Part shown: positions 21,399 through 31,330 of the stretch, piece after piece
Position numbering within the stretch: the first letter of the stretch is position 1
Layout of the letters: each line of letters begins with the position of its first letter
From: Haematococcus lacustris
Lineage: Eukaryota; Chlorophyta; Chlorophyceae; Chlamydomonadales; Haematococcaceae
Direction of reading: 5' to 3'
DNA length: 64,000 nucleotides
Assembly (NCBI GenBank): GCA_030144725.1
Contig: JASKMD010000029.1
Coordinates: 4,692,678 to 4,756,677, forward strand
Notes under the pieces: generated by a model
Databases searched by the model: none
The model's input: only the letters and a program-made list of their open reading frames with translations
Told to the model about the DNA's origin: nothing
Made by a program: the position numbers and the translations under genes

Positions 21399-24067
21399 CC
21401 CAATCAGCGAAGGGGGGAACCCCCCTGCAGAGACGCCTCATGCTGGGGCAGCCCTAGCGGCCAGCTCAAGTGCCTCTCCGCCAAAGGGAGCTGCCGAGGT
21501 GGCAGGCACAGCGGGACAGGCAAAGGCGTCTTCAGGTGAGTTGGTGTCTTGGGTACAGGCAGGTCAAGAAGCTGTAGGGGCGCTAGTACAATGAGCAACA
21601 TTGTGCAGGCTGGCCCCATAGGGCTCACGGGATGTGGTGGGTGGTGCGGGGCCAACCAATCAAGCGCATCACAGGTAAGCACGGCAGCATATGAATCAAT
21701 CCAAGGTGCAAACACGTCGGCCGGTGATGTCGCTGATGATCCCTTGCTCGGTGCCCTTGTGTATACAGAGCCAGATGTTGCAGTGACGGCGAAACATGCC
21801 TCACCGTCACGCGCTGGTGGCAGAAGTGACAAGGCTGCAGAGCAGGTGCTGCCAAGCCAGATCACCATATCATATCACCATAAACATAAGCATGGCTACA
21901 GAGCAGTGTCCTTATAACTACTGAGCAGTATCTACTTGCATACTGCGCAGTAACTAATGGATACAGAGCAGTATCCACATAACTACAGAGCAGTATCCAT
22001 ATGCCTACAGAGCAGTATCCATATGCCTACAGAGTAGTATCCACATGCATACATAGCAGTATCCACATGCATACATAGCAGTATCCACATAACTACAGAG
22101 CAGTATCCATATGCCTACAGAGCAGTATCCACATGACTACAGAGCAGTATCCATATGCCTACAGAGCAGTATCCACATGCATACGTAGCAGTATCCACAT
22201 GAATACAGAGCAGTATCCATATGCCTACAGAGCAGTAAACACATGACTACAGAGCAGTATCCACAAGCCTACTGCGCAGTATCCACATGACTACAGAGCA
22301 GTATACATATGACTACAGAGCGATATCCATATGACTACAGAGCAGTATCCACATAAATACAGAGCAGTATCCACATGACCACAGAGCAGTATCTACATGA
22401 ATACAAAGCAGTATCCACATGCTTACCATCTTTATCACTACAAAGCAGTATCCACATAGCTTCTTAGCATTATCCATATGACTTCAGAGCAGTATTCACT
22501 TGCCTAATGCGCAGACAAAGTGGCACTACAAAGCAGTATCCATATGACTACAGAGCAGTGCCATCACAGAGATCACAGGACGTAGTAGATAACGACAAAA
22601 CCGCCAGTGCTAAAGGGTTTAAACACGCGAGGCCGAGCACCGGCGCTAAACAGCTCGAGACCGAAGCCAGCGGCCGCGGAGCGTAGCGACGCGGCCGCTG
22701 GCTGAGGTCGAGAGCTGTTTAGCGCCGGTGCGAGGCCGAGCGTGTTTAAACCCTTTAGCACGCAGCGGTTTTGTCGCTATCTAGTGTAGTGGCGTTTTCA
22801 AAGCGTTCAAGCTTTAGCCAGCGCGGCGGAGCCGCGCTGGCTCTGTCTCTCACATCTGGTGTGACATGTGTAATGCTGACCGCCGCGCATCTATTCCCTG
22901 CTGTCTTTGTTCGATGTCCGAGCATATCTCGCCTGCATCTGGCTACGATGACGAAGACTGTGATCGCGACGGTGGTTGCCCTGTTTACAAGTCCCCTCCG
23001 CTACTAACAGCCACAAACAAGTCCCCTCCCCTATTAACAACCACAAGTTTGGTTTGTGGCTGTTAATAGGGGAGGGGCCGCGTATTAAACGTTTTAAGGA
23101 TAGGGCTGCTAACGTTTTTAAACGCGTGAAAACGCCACTACGTTAATATAGCTACAAAGCTACAAAGCAGTAGTCATGTGGATACTGCTCAATAGCCACA
23201 AGGCAACAGAGCAGTAGCCACATGGCAGCAAAGCAGTGCCCACATGGCAGCACGCATGTGTAACTTGGTGGTCCCTGCAATCCCTGCAATCCCTGCCATG
23301 TGTAATTTCTGCAGGGTGACCAACGTGGGACCAAGCGTCAGCTGGACACTGCTGCCCCGCCTGCTAAAGCCACAGCCCCACCAACCAAGGCGCGCCCCTC
23401 CTTGTTCAGCTCAGCCCAACCCAAGAGCACAATGTCCCGCAGGGCCAAAGCAAAGGTGAAATGGGCAGTTATCGAATGGCAAGTTATATACCCTGCTGAA
23501 ATCGTTGCATGGCAAGCACATGTAATGTGGTGTTGTTGTGCAGAGCCAAGGTGTCGAAGGTGCCGGAGCAGCTGCTGGTGGCCTTCTCGGTGACACAGCA
23601 GGTGAGGCAGGAGGCCAGGTATAGCAGTGGTGAATAGAGGTGCCACCAATACCAGCCCAATCTAGCTCAGACATGACTGTAAAGACTGTGATGCAATGTG
23701 TGTGCAGATATCCCGGAAGTCCTGATTCTCGGTCTTTGAGGCCAGGGCTGCTGAGGCAGCCAAAGCTGCAGCAAAGGTGGCCCAGGGGGGGGCTGCCACG
23801 GCGGTACCAGCAGCAGCGGTCCAGGGTGGTCCAGCTGCGGGAGAGGAGAAGGGTGGGGCCAAGCAGGTGGACAAGCCAGCTGCAAGCAGGGGTGGAAGCC
23901 AGGGCAGGAAGGGGGGCAGAGGCAGGGGCAGGGGCACTGGCAGCGGCAGTGGCGGTGGCAGGGGCAGAGGCGGGGCCAGGGGCGGAAGCAGGGGCAACGG
24001 GCAGAAGGGTGCTGGGGAAGGGGGTGGGGGGGAGGCTCCACCGGCTAAGCGCCACAAGGGACAGTAG
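21399..24067 (+). CDS. Possible multi-exon gene ending in an RGG/Gly-rich domain
   Basis: A chain of exon-like blocks with good splice borders: 21399-21535, 21609-21674 (possibly reading on to about 21860), about 23317-23453, about 23543-23602, and a last block ending with TAG at 24067. Translations are Ala/Pro/Lys-rich (TKRQLDTAAPPAKATAPP; SKVPEQLLVAFSVTQQ). The last exon ends in a GRGRGRG / GGGRGRGGARGG tract typical of RNA-binding RGG regions, then PPAKRHKGQ. A minisatellite (21.9-22.56 kb) and a foldback segment (22.58-23.14 kb) lie in the putative intron between 21.86 and 23.3 kb. The gene may have been carried by the composite element. Frames between all exons could not be reconciled, so the model is tentative. 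Confidence 0.35.
21905..22560. repeat. Minisatellite AGAGCAGTATCCA (inverted relative to 15.6-17.6 kb)
   Basis: About 28 units of CTACAGAGCAGTATCCANATG, the reverse complement of the 15.6-17.6 kb family. Copies are more diverged here, and some carry the CTGCGCAGTA form. Confidence 0.92.
22580..23144. mobile_element. Foldback segment with nested hairpins (MITE-like)
   Basis: The segment is bounded by ACGTAGT / ACTACGT. The first half (22588-22781) is one long imperfect palindrome. Its outer arms are CGACAAAACCGC and GCGGTTTTGTCG, followed inward by GTGCTAAAGGGTTTAAACAC and its inverse, then CGGCGCTAAACAGCTC, then GCCAGCGGCCGCG. The second half (22786-23141) has inverted ends GTAGTGGCGTTTTCA. 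Inside it are a 12-bp hairpin (AGCCAGCGCGGC) and a further hairpin around CCCCTATTAACA. No ORF of note. It looks like a foldback element or two adjacent ones. Confidence 0.7.
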
Positions 24068-24070
24068 TAA

Positions 24071-24590
24071 GGGGTTGTGTATGGCGCCAGCAGATCAATA
24101 GCCATTACACATCATCACACCCCGACCACAAGGTACACATGGGGCCAATGCAGGTGTGCGTCAGGCTGTTGTTGCTGCTCAAGTTGCATTGATGTTGGTG
24201 TGGTGGTGAAAGGGCAGCTGGTCATGATGTCGTTGCCTCTCATATGTTGTCGTTGTCAATGTTAGTGATGCTGGTAAATGAGCCTGATGACGTGTGTAAG
24301 GTCCACACAGTGTAAGAGCCCAGCCCACAGTAATAGTAAGTATCCCATCATCTGGACCCAGGCAACATGGGTTAAGGTTTACACGGACTTAATCAAGGGC
24401 AGGAATAGGCTTGCGGCATCAACAGGAGGTTAACCATCATCATCAGCAATAACCGCTGTCACACCAACCCACACAACACACAGTAGAGAAAAGAAGGAAG
24501 TTGTGCAACAGAGTTGCGCCAGAGCATGGTACACACGCGCATAACCACAATGGCGTTGCAGGGACACAATAGCAAATGATGTCGTCACCT
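24071..24590. other. Spacer with no feature recognised
   Basis: Sequence between the RGG-type last exon and the AGCAGTATCC array. I see no ORF with protein character and no repeats of note. Confidence 0.4.
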
Positions 24591-24797
24591 GAGCAGTATC
24601 CTTAGTCGACAACGAGGTATCCATAGACGACAGCGCAGTATCTATGGGTGACTGAGCAGTATCCATGGTTGACTGAGCAGTATCCATGGTTGACTGCGCA
24701 GTATTTATGGTTGACTGAGCAGTATCCATGGTTGACTGAGCAGTATCCATGGTTGACTGAGCAGTATCCATGGTTGACTGAGCAGTATCCATGGTTG
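24591..24797. repeat. 21-bp minisatellite (left of the Ty3 insertion)
   Basis: Units of AGCAGTATCCATGGTTGACTG, the first few diverged. The last unit is interrupted after ATGGTTG by the retrotransposon and continues at 30974. Confidence 0.92.
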
Positions 24798-25027
24798 TGT
24801 AACGGCGTAGCCGCTGCCTTTAATCTTACAGTGTGAGCGGCATGTCCACTTAGAAATGTCCAACGCAGTCTCTACTATCCACACTCTCGCACAGCAACTG
24901 AGCCCAGGTTTAGAACGGGACCCTCGGGAGTCGAACCCGAATGGTGAGCTGGTAGCAGCCCACCATTGACCTCCTCAGTCACTCTGCTAAAGTGTGGTTT
25001 ACGGATACGCATAAGCGCACCGTCACA
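24798..25027 (-). repeat. Ty3 element, 3' LTR
   Basis: 230 bp, identical by eye to 30739-30968. On the element's strand it begins TGTGACGG and ends CGTTACA, so it has the usual TG...CA ends. Position 24924-24940 (minus strand) carries a five-pair stem and seven-base loop with GGTTCGACTCC, a Pol III B-box-like sequence. Confidence 0.95.
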
Positions 25028-25043
25028 TTCCTCCCCCTCTTAA
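25028..25043 (-). other. Polypurine tract of the Ty3 element
   Basis: On the element's strand AAGAGGGGGAGGAA lies directly before the 3' LTR. This is the expected position for the plus-strand primer of reverse transcription. Confidence 0.85.
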
Positions 25044-25238
25044 GAGATCCGTTCCGCCAAGGTACCTGGGATAGTCCAGAGCACCGAGACTCGCAGTCTA
25101 TAGAGACCACTGACATACAGGCTGACCCATAAGGGTACCAGCCACCCACAGAAACACATGCATCACCATAAGGTGCCGCATGGGGACCATGGTCATAGGA
25201 CCAGGCCAGGTGACGTAGGTCACTGAAACATTTACACA

Positions 25239-28200
25239 TCAAGGCAGGTTATGCACAGCCTTGTACCTAGACAAGATCTGGGGAGCACCTGCCAGCATAG
25301 CCTCTGGCTCCCAGGTGTTGTAGGTGTCATCGTAGCCTGTCCACTTGACCAGGTACTCCATGCGCTTCTTGAAACGTACCTGCCTGTGGCTCAACAAGCT
25401 ATGCACTTCATAGTGAGGCGCATCTTCCAGCCACTCCAACACAGGAGGGGGGTGAAACCCCTGGCTGCCAGTGTACTTCTTAAGAAGTGACACATGGAAC
25501 ACAGGATGTAACCTGCTCATGGTGGGAGGTAACTCCAACCGGTAGGCAGCCTCACCTAGCTTGCCTGTGACCTTGAAAGGCCCTACATACCTAGGCAAGA
25601 ACTTACGTGCTCTGCCAGGTGCATTGCGCAGGTTCTTGGTGCTCAGCAGGACGCTGTCACCTACGCTGAACGTGACATCACGCCTACGCTTATTAGCATA
25701 CCTTTGTTGGCGGTCCTGAGCCACCCTCATGCACTCCTGAGCATGCTTTACCTCATGCTCCCACTTCTTGGCGAAGCTCTCAGCGGAGGGAGATAGGCAC
25801 GGCCTGGGCAGCTTATGCAGCACAGGTGTAATGGGTGACTGTCCATAGTTCACCAGGAATGGTGTGGACTGAATAGACTCTTGCCATGAATTATTGATAG
25901 CAAACTCGGCAAAGGCTAAATGCCTAGGCCAATCTTCTTGAGTAGGTAGGATATAATGTCTAAGCATTTCTTCCACAATTTGGTTTGTACGCTCAGTCTG
26001 ACCATCTGATTGAGGGTGATACGCGGTGCTGAAAGCAGGGTCCACGCCTATCAGCTTTCTGACCTCAATCCAGAACTGGTTGTTAAAGGTCGCACCACGA
26101 TCAGAGATGGTTACTTTAGACAGGCCATGGTATTTAAATACATGGTCAATGTATAATTCAGCAAATTCTTTAGCATCCATGGCTTCAATGCATGGGATTA
26201 GGTGAACCATCTTTGATAGACGATCCACGACCACACAGATAGAATCATAGCCATGCACACCGACTGGAAGCTTAACCACCAAATCCATGGTGACAGATTC
26301 CCAGCGGTACCCCGGTATAGACAGGGGATTAAGCAGCCCACCAGGTACCTGGCGTGACGCTTTGTTTCGTTGGCATGCATCACAGTTAGTCACATAGTGT
26401 CTAACGTCAGCACGCATGGTTTTCCACCAGAACACCCTACGCACACGTTCAAGGGTTTTGGTGATGCCCACATGGCCAGCATACTTAGCATCATGCATTT
26501 CGTGCAAGATATGCTCTCGTAGCTGGATATCATTAGGAACTATAATAGTACCTTTATCAAGGTGTCGCCACAGACCCTCCTGGGTCATTTCCCACTCCTC
26601 ATTAGGCTCAGCAAAGGCGGGATCAGTGCTATAGGCACTAATTAGCCAATCTGTGACCTGAGAAGGGTGACCAGGACACTCAGGGACCTGTGCCTCACAG
26701 TCATTAGAGACCGGGTCAGCCCACCTTAACCGCTTAGGCTCTGATGGCTTTAGAGCATCATCAGAGTCAGCATCATGGTCAGGGTCTGATCCAGCGGCAG
26801 GCTGCTGTTCGCTGCCTCCGCTGCCGCTGCTCAACGGTGTACCCGCACCGACGTCCTCCCCCTCCTGTAATCTCCGCTTCTGCTGCCTGGTCGTCACCAG
26901 GATTTTGTCAGTATCAGTCTTAGCCGTCGCTGAAGTTACTGGAATACGTGACAGTGGATCGGCAGGATTAGTGTTGCCAGGTAGGTATTTAATGGTGTAA
27001 TTAAATCGGGATAAGAACTCCAACCAGCGGCTCTGCCTACGGGACAGTGTAGACTGCGTAGGTAGGGCCTCTAGAGGGCGGTGATCAGTAAACAGGGTAA
27101 ATGGCACACCTTCAAGGTAGCACCGCCACTGTGTACACGCAGCAATAATGGCCAAAGTTTCCTGTTCCCCAGTGGTATAATTCATTTCAGCTTTTGACAG
27201 CTTACGTGAGTAATATGCCAGGGGGTAACCAGCCTGCGTCAATACTGCGCCAACACCCAAGAGTGAGGCGTCACAGTAGACTTGAAAGGGCTTGGTTATA
27301 TCAGGCAACCGGAGCATAGGCACCTTCATAATGGCCTGCTTTAGAGCATTGAAAGCATCCAGCTGGGGTTTAGGCCATTGTGCCCAGTTGAATGTTTTGC
27401 CTTCAGGGCCAGTTAAATTAGTAAGAGGAACAGCAATGGAACTAAAATTACGCACAAATTTACGTACATAATTAGCCATGCCAAGGAATGACTGCAGAGC
27501 TGTCAGGTTCGTAGGAACAGGCCAGTCTTTGATTGCAGTCACCTTGCTGGGGTCTACAGCTACACCATCTTTAGAGATGATGTGCCCCAGGAAAGGTAGA
27601 GACTCTTTCATGAATTCACATTTGGATAATTTAGCAAAATATTTATGTTGTCTCAGCAAACTGAATATTTCACGAAGGTGTGACAGGTGCTCCTGGATAG
27701 ACTTGGACATGATTAAAATGTCATCAAGGTACACCAGAGCACACCGGTCAATCACCGTGGCAAATGCCTGGTTCATTGCCCGTTGAAATGTAGCGGGAGC
27801 ATTGGTTAAACCAAAGCATAACACTTTATACTGATAGTGTCCCATGGGCGTCCTAAACGCAGTTTTAGGAATATCTTCATCAGGTATTCTGATTTGATGA
27901 TAGCCAGCCTGGAGATCCAGGGAGGAAAATACAGTCATACCTGACAATTTGTCAAATAGATCATCGATTCTGGGTAGGGGGTATTGATCACGTATAGTGA
28001 GCTTGTTTAGCTGGCGGTAGTCTACGCACATGCGTAGCTCACCGGACTTCTTCTTTACAAAAAGAACTGGTGCTGCAAATGGGGAGGAGCTAGGCTCTAT
28101 CAGCCCTTTGGACAACATGTCAGTGACCTGTTTTTTAACTTCTTCCTGTTCTGGCTGGCTCATCCTATAACTGGGCCTGGCAGGAGGTTTAGCACCATCC

Positions 28201-29186
28201 TGCAGGGGTATAGAATGCCCTACATCACGTGCAGGAGGCAACCCAGTGATAGGCTCAAACACATCAGAGAACTCCATAAGGAGGCTCTTTAACTGTGCCG
28301 CCTGCTCAGAGGGAACACCAGGTGGGTCTTGCAGGTTCTCATAAGAGACCAGTGCTACCACACCTGTGCCTCCATCTTTGAGCCACTTAGCAGCCGTCTT
28401 GGCAGACAGAGGGGTATAAACCACCTCAGGGCCGGACACTAGGAAACCAGGAGGAATAGCATAGGCTTCTTTTACAGGTTTTACAGTTCGTAGAGACTCA
28501 ACTGTACAGTTAACTGACCCCTTCTTGCTTACCGCTGAAGGTAGTAAGGTAGGCTGGCCCTTAGGGGTCCGCAGGGTGAGAGACTTGTCGACATAGTCAA
28601 GCAAGGCTCCCTGCACAGTCAGCCAGTCAGCACCAAGCAGAATGTCATACTCATGTACAAGCTCTGGCATCACAGTCAAGGTGCAGAAGCAGCTAAACTG
28701 TTGGATGGACAAGTGCACTTTGACATATTGTGTACAGTACACTGATTGATTATTAGCTACCTCATAACGAAGTGCCACAGGGTAATCATGCAGTCTCAAC
28801 TTGTGTGTAGACACAAATGCTTCACTGATGAAGGAGTCATCAGCGCCACCATCAGCAAGGCAGAAGCATGCATGCTGACGGTCAAGGGTGCCAGCAAATC
28901 TGAATCTCACCTTGCCATCACGTCCCACCATACCCAGCACATGTGCCTGTTGATGCTGAGCCACAGGGGGAACAGCAGTCTTACAGGGCACATCACTTAA
29001 AGCAGGACTACACAGTCTCGCTGACAGGGCAGGCAGGGGCTCTACAGGGCAGGCAGGCAAAGAAGCTGTTGTTGAGTCGGCCTTGGGCACACTCACATCA
29101 TCATCAGCTCCTACAACAGCAGCATCATGCAACAGTTGTTCAGATTGAACCACAGCACAGTCCTGGCTGGCTGGCTGGGCAACACC
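25239..29186 (-). CDS. pol: Pol polyprotein: protease, RT, RNase H, integrase, chromodomain
   Basis: The open frame runs from the codon after the gag stop (29186) to 25239, about 1315 codons, with no ATG at its head. Domains in order: aspartic protease near residue 110 (LADGGADDSFIS, D-G-G in place of the usual D-S/T-G); reverse transcriptase with YLDDILIMSK; RNase H with VYCDASLLGVGAVL and TDHRPLEAL; integrase zinc finger (HEMHDAKYAGHVG ... CDACQRNK) and DDE core (TMDLVVKLP, ISDRGATFNNQFW, YHPQSDGQTERTNQ); and a C-terminal chromodomain (EYLVKWTGYDDTYNTWEPE). The chromodomain usually directs integration to marked chromatin. Pol is in the same frame as gag and separated only by TAG, so expression probably needs stop-codon readthrough. 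Confidence 0.95.
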   Translation of the reverse strand, partial: GVAQPASQDCAVVQSEQLLHDAAVVGADDDVSVPKADSTTASLPACPVEPLPALSARLCSPALSDVPCKTAVPPVAQHQQAHVLGMVGRDGKVRFRFAGTLDRQHACFCLADGGADDSFISEAFVSTHKLRLHDYPVALRYEVANNQSVYCTQYVKVHLSIQQFSCFCTLTVMPELVHEYDILLGADWLTVQGALLDYVDKSLTLRTPKGQPTLLPSAVSKKGSVNCTVESLRTVKPVKEAYAIPPGFLVSGPEVVYTPLSAKTAAKWLKDGGTGVVALVSYENLQDPPGVPSEQAAQLKSLLMEFSDVFEPITGLPPARDVGHSIPLQDGAKPPARPSYRMSQPEQEEVKKQVTDMLSKGLIEPSSSPFAAPVLFVKKKSGELRMCVDYRQLNKLTIRDQYPLPRIDDLFDKLSGMTVFSSLDLQAGYHQIRIPDEDIPKTAFRTPMGHYQYKVLCFGLTNAPATFQRAMNQAFATVIDRCALVYLDDILIMSKSIQEHLSHLREIFSLLRQHKYFAKLSKCEFMKESLPFLGHIISKDGVAVDPSKVTAIKDWPVPTNLTALQSFLGMANYVRKFVRNFSSIAVPLTNLTGPEGKTFNWAQWPKPQLDAFNALKQAIMKVPMLRLPDITKPFQVYCDASLLGVGAVLTQAGYPLAYYSRKLSKAEMNYTTGEQETLAIIAACTQWRCYLEGVPFTLFTDHRPLEALPTQSTLSRRQSRWLEFLSRFNYTIKYLPGNTNPADPLSRIPVTSATAKTDTDKILVTTRQQKRRLQEGEDVGAGTPLSSGSGGSEQQPAAGSDPDHDADSDDALKPSEPKRLRWADPVSNDCEAQVPECPGHPSQVTDWLISAYSTDPAFAEPNEEWEMTQEGLWRHLDKGTIIVPNDIQLREHILHEMHDAKYAGHVGITKTLERVRRVFWWKTMRADVRHYVTNCDACQRNKASRQVPGGLLNPLSIPGYRWESVTMDLVVKLPVGVHGYDSICVVVDRLSKMVHLIPCIEAMDAKEFAELYIDHVFKYHGLSKVTISDRGATFNNQFWIEVRKLIGVDPAFSTAYHPQSDGQTERTNQIVEEMLRHYILPTQEDWPRHLAFAEFAINNSWQESIQSTPFLVNYGQSPITPVLHKLPRPCLSPSAESFAKKWEHEVKHAQECMRVAQDRQQRYANKRRRDVTFSVGDSVLLSTKNLRNAPGRARKFLPRYVGPFKVTGKLGEAAYRLELPPTMSRLHPVFHVSLLKKYTGSQGFHPPPVLEWLEDAPHYEVHSLLSHRQVRFKKRMEYLVKWTGYDDTYNTWEPEAMLAGAPQILSRYKAVHNLP

Positions 29187-30707
29187 CTAACGGTTGGTGG
29201 CAATACGGGCCCGGCTGACGCCACGGCGCATGCCCTGATCCCTAGGCCTGGAAGCCTTAGGTGGGGGCTGGGGCTCTGGCTCCTGGTCTGACTCAGAAGC
29301 ACCAGACTCTGAAGGGGGCTTGGACTTGGCTTGGCCAGGCTTCTTGGCACCCTCAGGTGGGTTGGGATACCCAGACCTGCGCCGGGCCTCAATAGCCGTG
29401 AAGTGGCGGAAGGGGCATGGGTGGTTGGTCAGGTGGCCGGGATGGTTGCACTTGAAGCAGTATTGCCCAGGCAACAGGGGTTTCTTGGACCACAGCTCAT
29501 CGTGTCTGGGCCTCTTGCCAGCACCACCAGAAACAGGGGGCTTAGAGCCACGCCTGCCGGGGTGGGCCTCACCTCCCAGGGCACTTGACGCCTGCACAGC
29601 ATGAACACCAGAAGAACCAGCACCCTTAGCAGGTGTGGTGGTGGACAGCATGACCACGTTGCGCTGAGCCTGCTTGGCAGCCTCCATAGCCTGAGACAGT
29701 GTGGGGTCTTTAAAGTGAGCCAGGTCCTTAAGCACAGCAGGCTGTAGAGCTGAGCTGAGGCCCCTAGTGAACACCATGGCCAGCAGAGGCTGACACATGC
29801 TGTCGTTCCCTGCAAACAGCAGGTTATTCCTGAACTCAGTAATGTATTGACCCAGGAGCATTCCTGCGGTCATCTTGATGGCACCATCAAGCAGCTTAGT
29901 TCGGGCGACGTTACAGTCATCCCGCAGGTCGTCTCCTGTATACTCGCAGAATGCAGTACGCAGGTAAGACCAGTCGGGGACGTCAGCATACAAGGCAGCA
30001 TAAGACTCCTTGATGGATGGATACCAGGTGTTGCGAGCAGCGCCAGTCAGGAAGGCAGGCAGTGTTGATGCAACATCAAGGCGGCAGCGTTCACAATGAC
30101 GCTCAAGGTCGTCGCAGAACGCTAAGGCTCTACGATGGGTGCTGCTGCACGCATCAGTCCACTTGTCTGGACCAGGTATAGACCTTGAACCCAAAGACAA
30201 GGGCAGAGGCAAGGCAAGAGGCGAGGGACCCATAGGGGCGGCTCGTCCTGGGCCTGCAGCACCTGCACCAGGCTGTCTAGTCGACGCAGGAGCAGCTGCC
30301 CTGCCTGCTAGATCTGGCCTGCGAGGTGGAAGAGGAGGCGACTTCACCTGAGACGTAATAGTCGACAGGGCTTGACGCAGGGCTTCATTCTCAGCCTGAA
30401 TTTGCAGCTGTTGAGCCTCCAGCTCGAGGATGTAATCTTCGTCTCCTCCAGTGTAGCGGGGTCGTTGCTCGTCCATCTCGCCTTCTTCCATACCACCAGG
30501 GGTATCCTCTGGGTTATCATCGGGATTGTCATCAGGGGCTTTAGAGCCACCTGAGAAAGTCTCAACCACGGCGTTGAACTTCGCACGCAGCTGCGGATTA
30601 GTCCGGGCCGCCTCCAAGAGCTTATCTAGCATATCGGGCTCTGAAGGATTATTAGCAGGTGGTTCGGCTCCGGCGGGTGGCCCGCCATTGCCTGTATTGT
30701 CTGTCAT
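29187..30707 (-). CDS. gag: Gag capsid/nucleocapsid protein
   Basis: The open frame starts at 30737 but the first three codons overlap the primer-binding site. The next ATG (30707, MTDNTGNGG) is the likelier start, giving 506 residues. An acidic, Pro-rich N-terminus is followed by a capsid-like region (ALAFCDDLERHCERCR, AAFCEYTGDDL type helices). Then comes a zinc knuckle, CFKCNHPGHLTNHPC. The knuckle is CX2CX4HX5C, one residue longer than the usual CX2CX4HX4C. The frame ends at a TAG (29187-29189) and pol continues in the same frame. The role is to form the virus-like particle and package element RNA. Confidence 0.92.
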   Translation of the reverse strand: MTDNTGNGGPPAGAEPPANNPSEPDMLDKLLEAARTNPQLRAKFNAVVETFSGGSKAPDDNPDDNPEDTPGGMEEGEMDEQRPRYTGGDEDYILELEAQQLQIQAENEALRQALSTITSQVKSPPLPPRRPDLAGRAAAPASTRQPGAGAAGPGRAAPMGPSPLALPLPLSLGSRSIPGPDKWTDACSSTHRRALAFCDDLERHCERCRLDVASTLPAFLTGAARNTWYPSIKESYAALYADVPDWSYLRTAFCEYTGDDLRDDCNVARTKLLDGAIKMTAGMLLGQYITEFRNNLLFAGNDSMCQPLLAMVFTRGLSSALQPAVLKDLAHFKDPTLSQAMEAAKQAQRNVVMLSTTTPAKGAGSSGVHAVQASSALGGEAHPGRRGSKPPVSGGAGKRPRHDELWSKKPLLPGQYCFKCNHPGHLTNHPCPFRHFTAIEARRRSGYPNPPEGAKKPGQAKSKPPSESGASESDQEPEPQPPPKASRPRDQGMRRGVSRARIATNR

Positions 30708-30718
30708 GTTGCTGTACC

Positions 30719-30736
30719 GACGTCGGTCGGAAACCA
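30719..30736 (-). other. Candidate primer-binding site of the Ty3 element
   Basis: On the element's strand TGGTTTCCGACCGACG begins two bases after the 5' LTR. It would pair with a tRNA 3' end of the form ...GGTCGGAAACCA. It overlaps the first ATG of gag. The tRNA identity is not determined. Confidence 0.6.
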
Positions 30737-30738
30737 TT

Positions 30739-30968
30739 TGTAACGGCGTAGCCGCTGCCTTTAATCTTACAGTGTGAGCGGCATGTCCACTTAGAAATGT
30801 CCAACGCAGTCTCTACTATCCACACTCTCGCACAGCAACTGAGCCCAGGTTTAGAACGGGACCCTCGGGAGTCGAACCCGAATGGTGAGCTGGTAGCAGC
30901 CCACCATTGACCTCCTCAGTCACTCTGCTAAAGTGTGGTTTACGGATACGCATAAGCGCACCGTCACA
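30739..30968 (-). repeat. Ty3 element, 5' LTR
   Basis: Identical by eye to 24798-25027. The tRNA-like B-box segment lies at 30865-30881. The LTR should hold promoter and polyadenylation signals; I did not assign a TATA box. Confidence 0.95.
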
Positions 30969-30973
30969 GGTTG

Positions 30974-31330
30974 ACTGAGCAGTATCCATGGTTGACTGCG
31001 CAGTACTTATGGTTGACTGAGCAGTATCCATGGTTGACTGAGCAGTATACATGGTTGACTGAGCAGTATCCATGGTTGACTGAGCAGTATCCATGGTTGA
31101 CTGAGCAGTATCCATGGTTGACTGCGCAGTATCCATGGTTGACAGCGCAGTATCCATGGTTGACTGAGCAGTATCCATGGTTGACTGAGCAGTATCCATG
31201 GTTGACTGAGCAGTATCTATGGATTACAGCGCAGTATCCATGATAAGCAGCGCAGTATCCATGATAAGCAGCGCAGTATCCATGATAAGCAGCGCAGTAT
31301 CATGAATAACAGAGCAGTTACCATGGATAC
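30974..31330. repeat. 21-bp minisatellite (right of the Ty3 insertion)
   Basis: Continues the unit broken at 24797. It is followed toward 31330 by shorter 21-bp variants (AGCGCAGTATCCATGATAAGC). The last part merges with the inverted repeat at 31312-31360. Confidence 0.92.

Larger units (their letters stand above)
24798..30968 (-). mobile_element. Full-length Ty3/gypsy chromovirus
   Basis: A 6171-bp element on the minus strand: 5' LTR 30739-30968, primer-binding site, gag, pol, polypurine tract, 3' LTR 24798-25027. The 5-bp duplication GGTTG (24793-24797 and 30969-30973) is as expected for this family. Identical LTRs and open frames point to a recent insertion. The target is the middle of the 21-bp AGCAGTATCC minisatellite. 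The domain order protease-RT-RNase H-integrase-chromodomain defines a chromovirus. Confidence 0.96.

Noticed and set aside
24900..24990. A genuine tRNA gene in the LTR
   Set aside because: The T-arm and B-box are good but the acceptor stem does not pair. It is present in both LTRs as part of the element.
29151..29153. GTG start codon for pol
   Set aside because: A GTG start is not expected here. The frame is continuous with gag except for one TAG, so readthrough explains it better.
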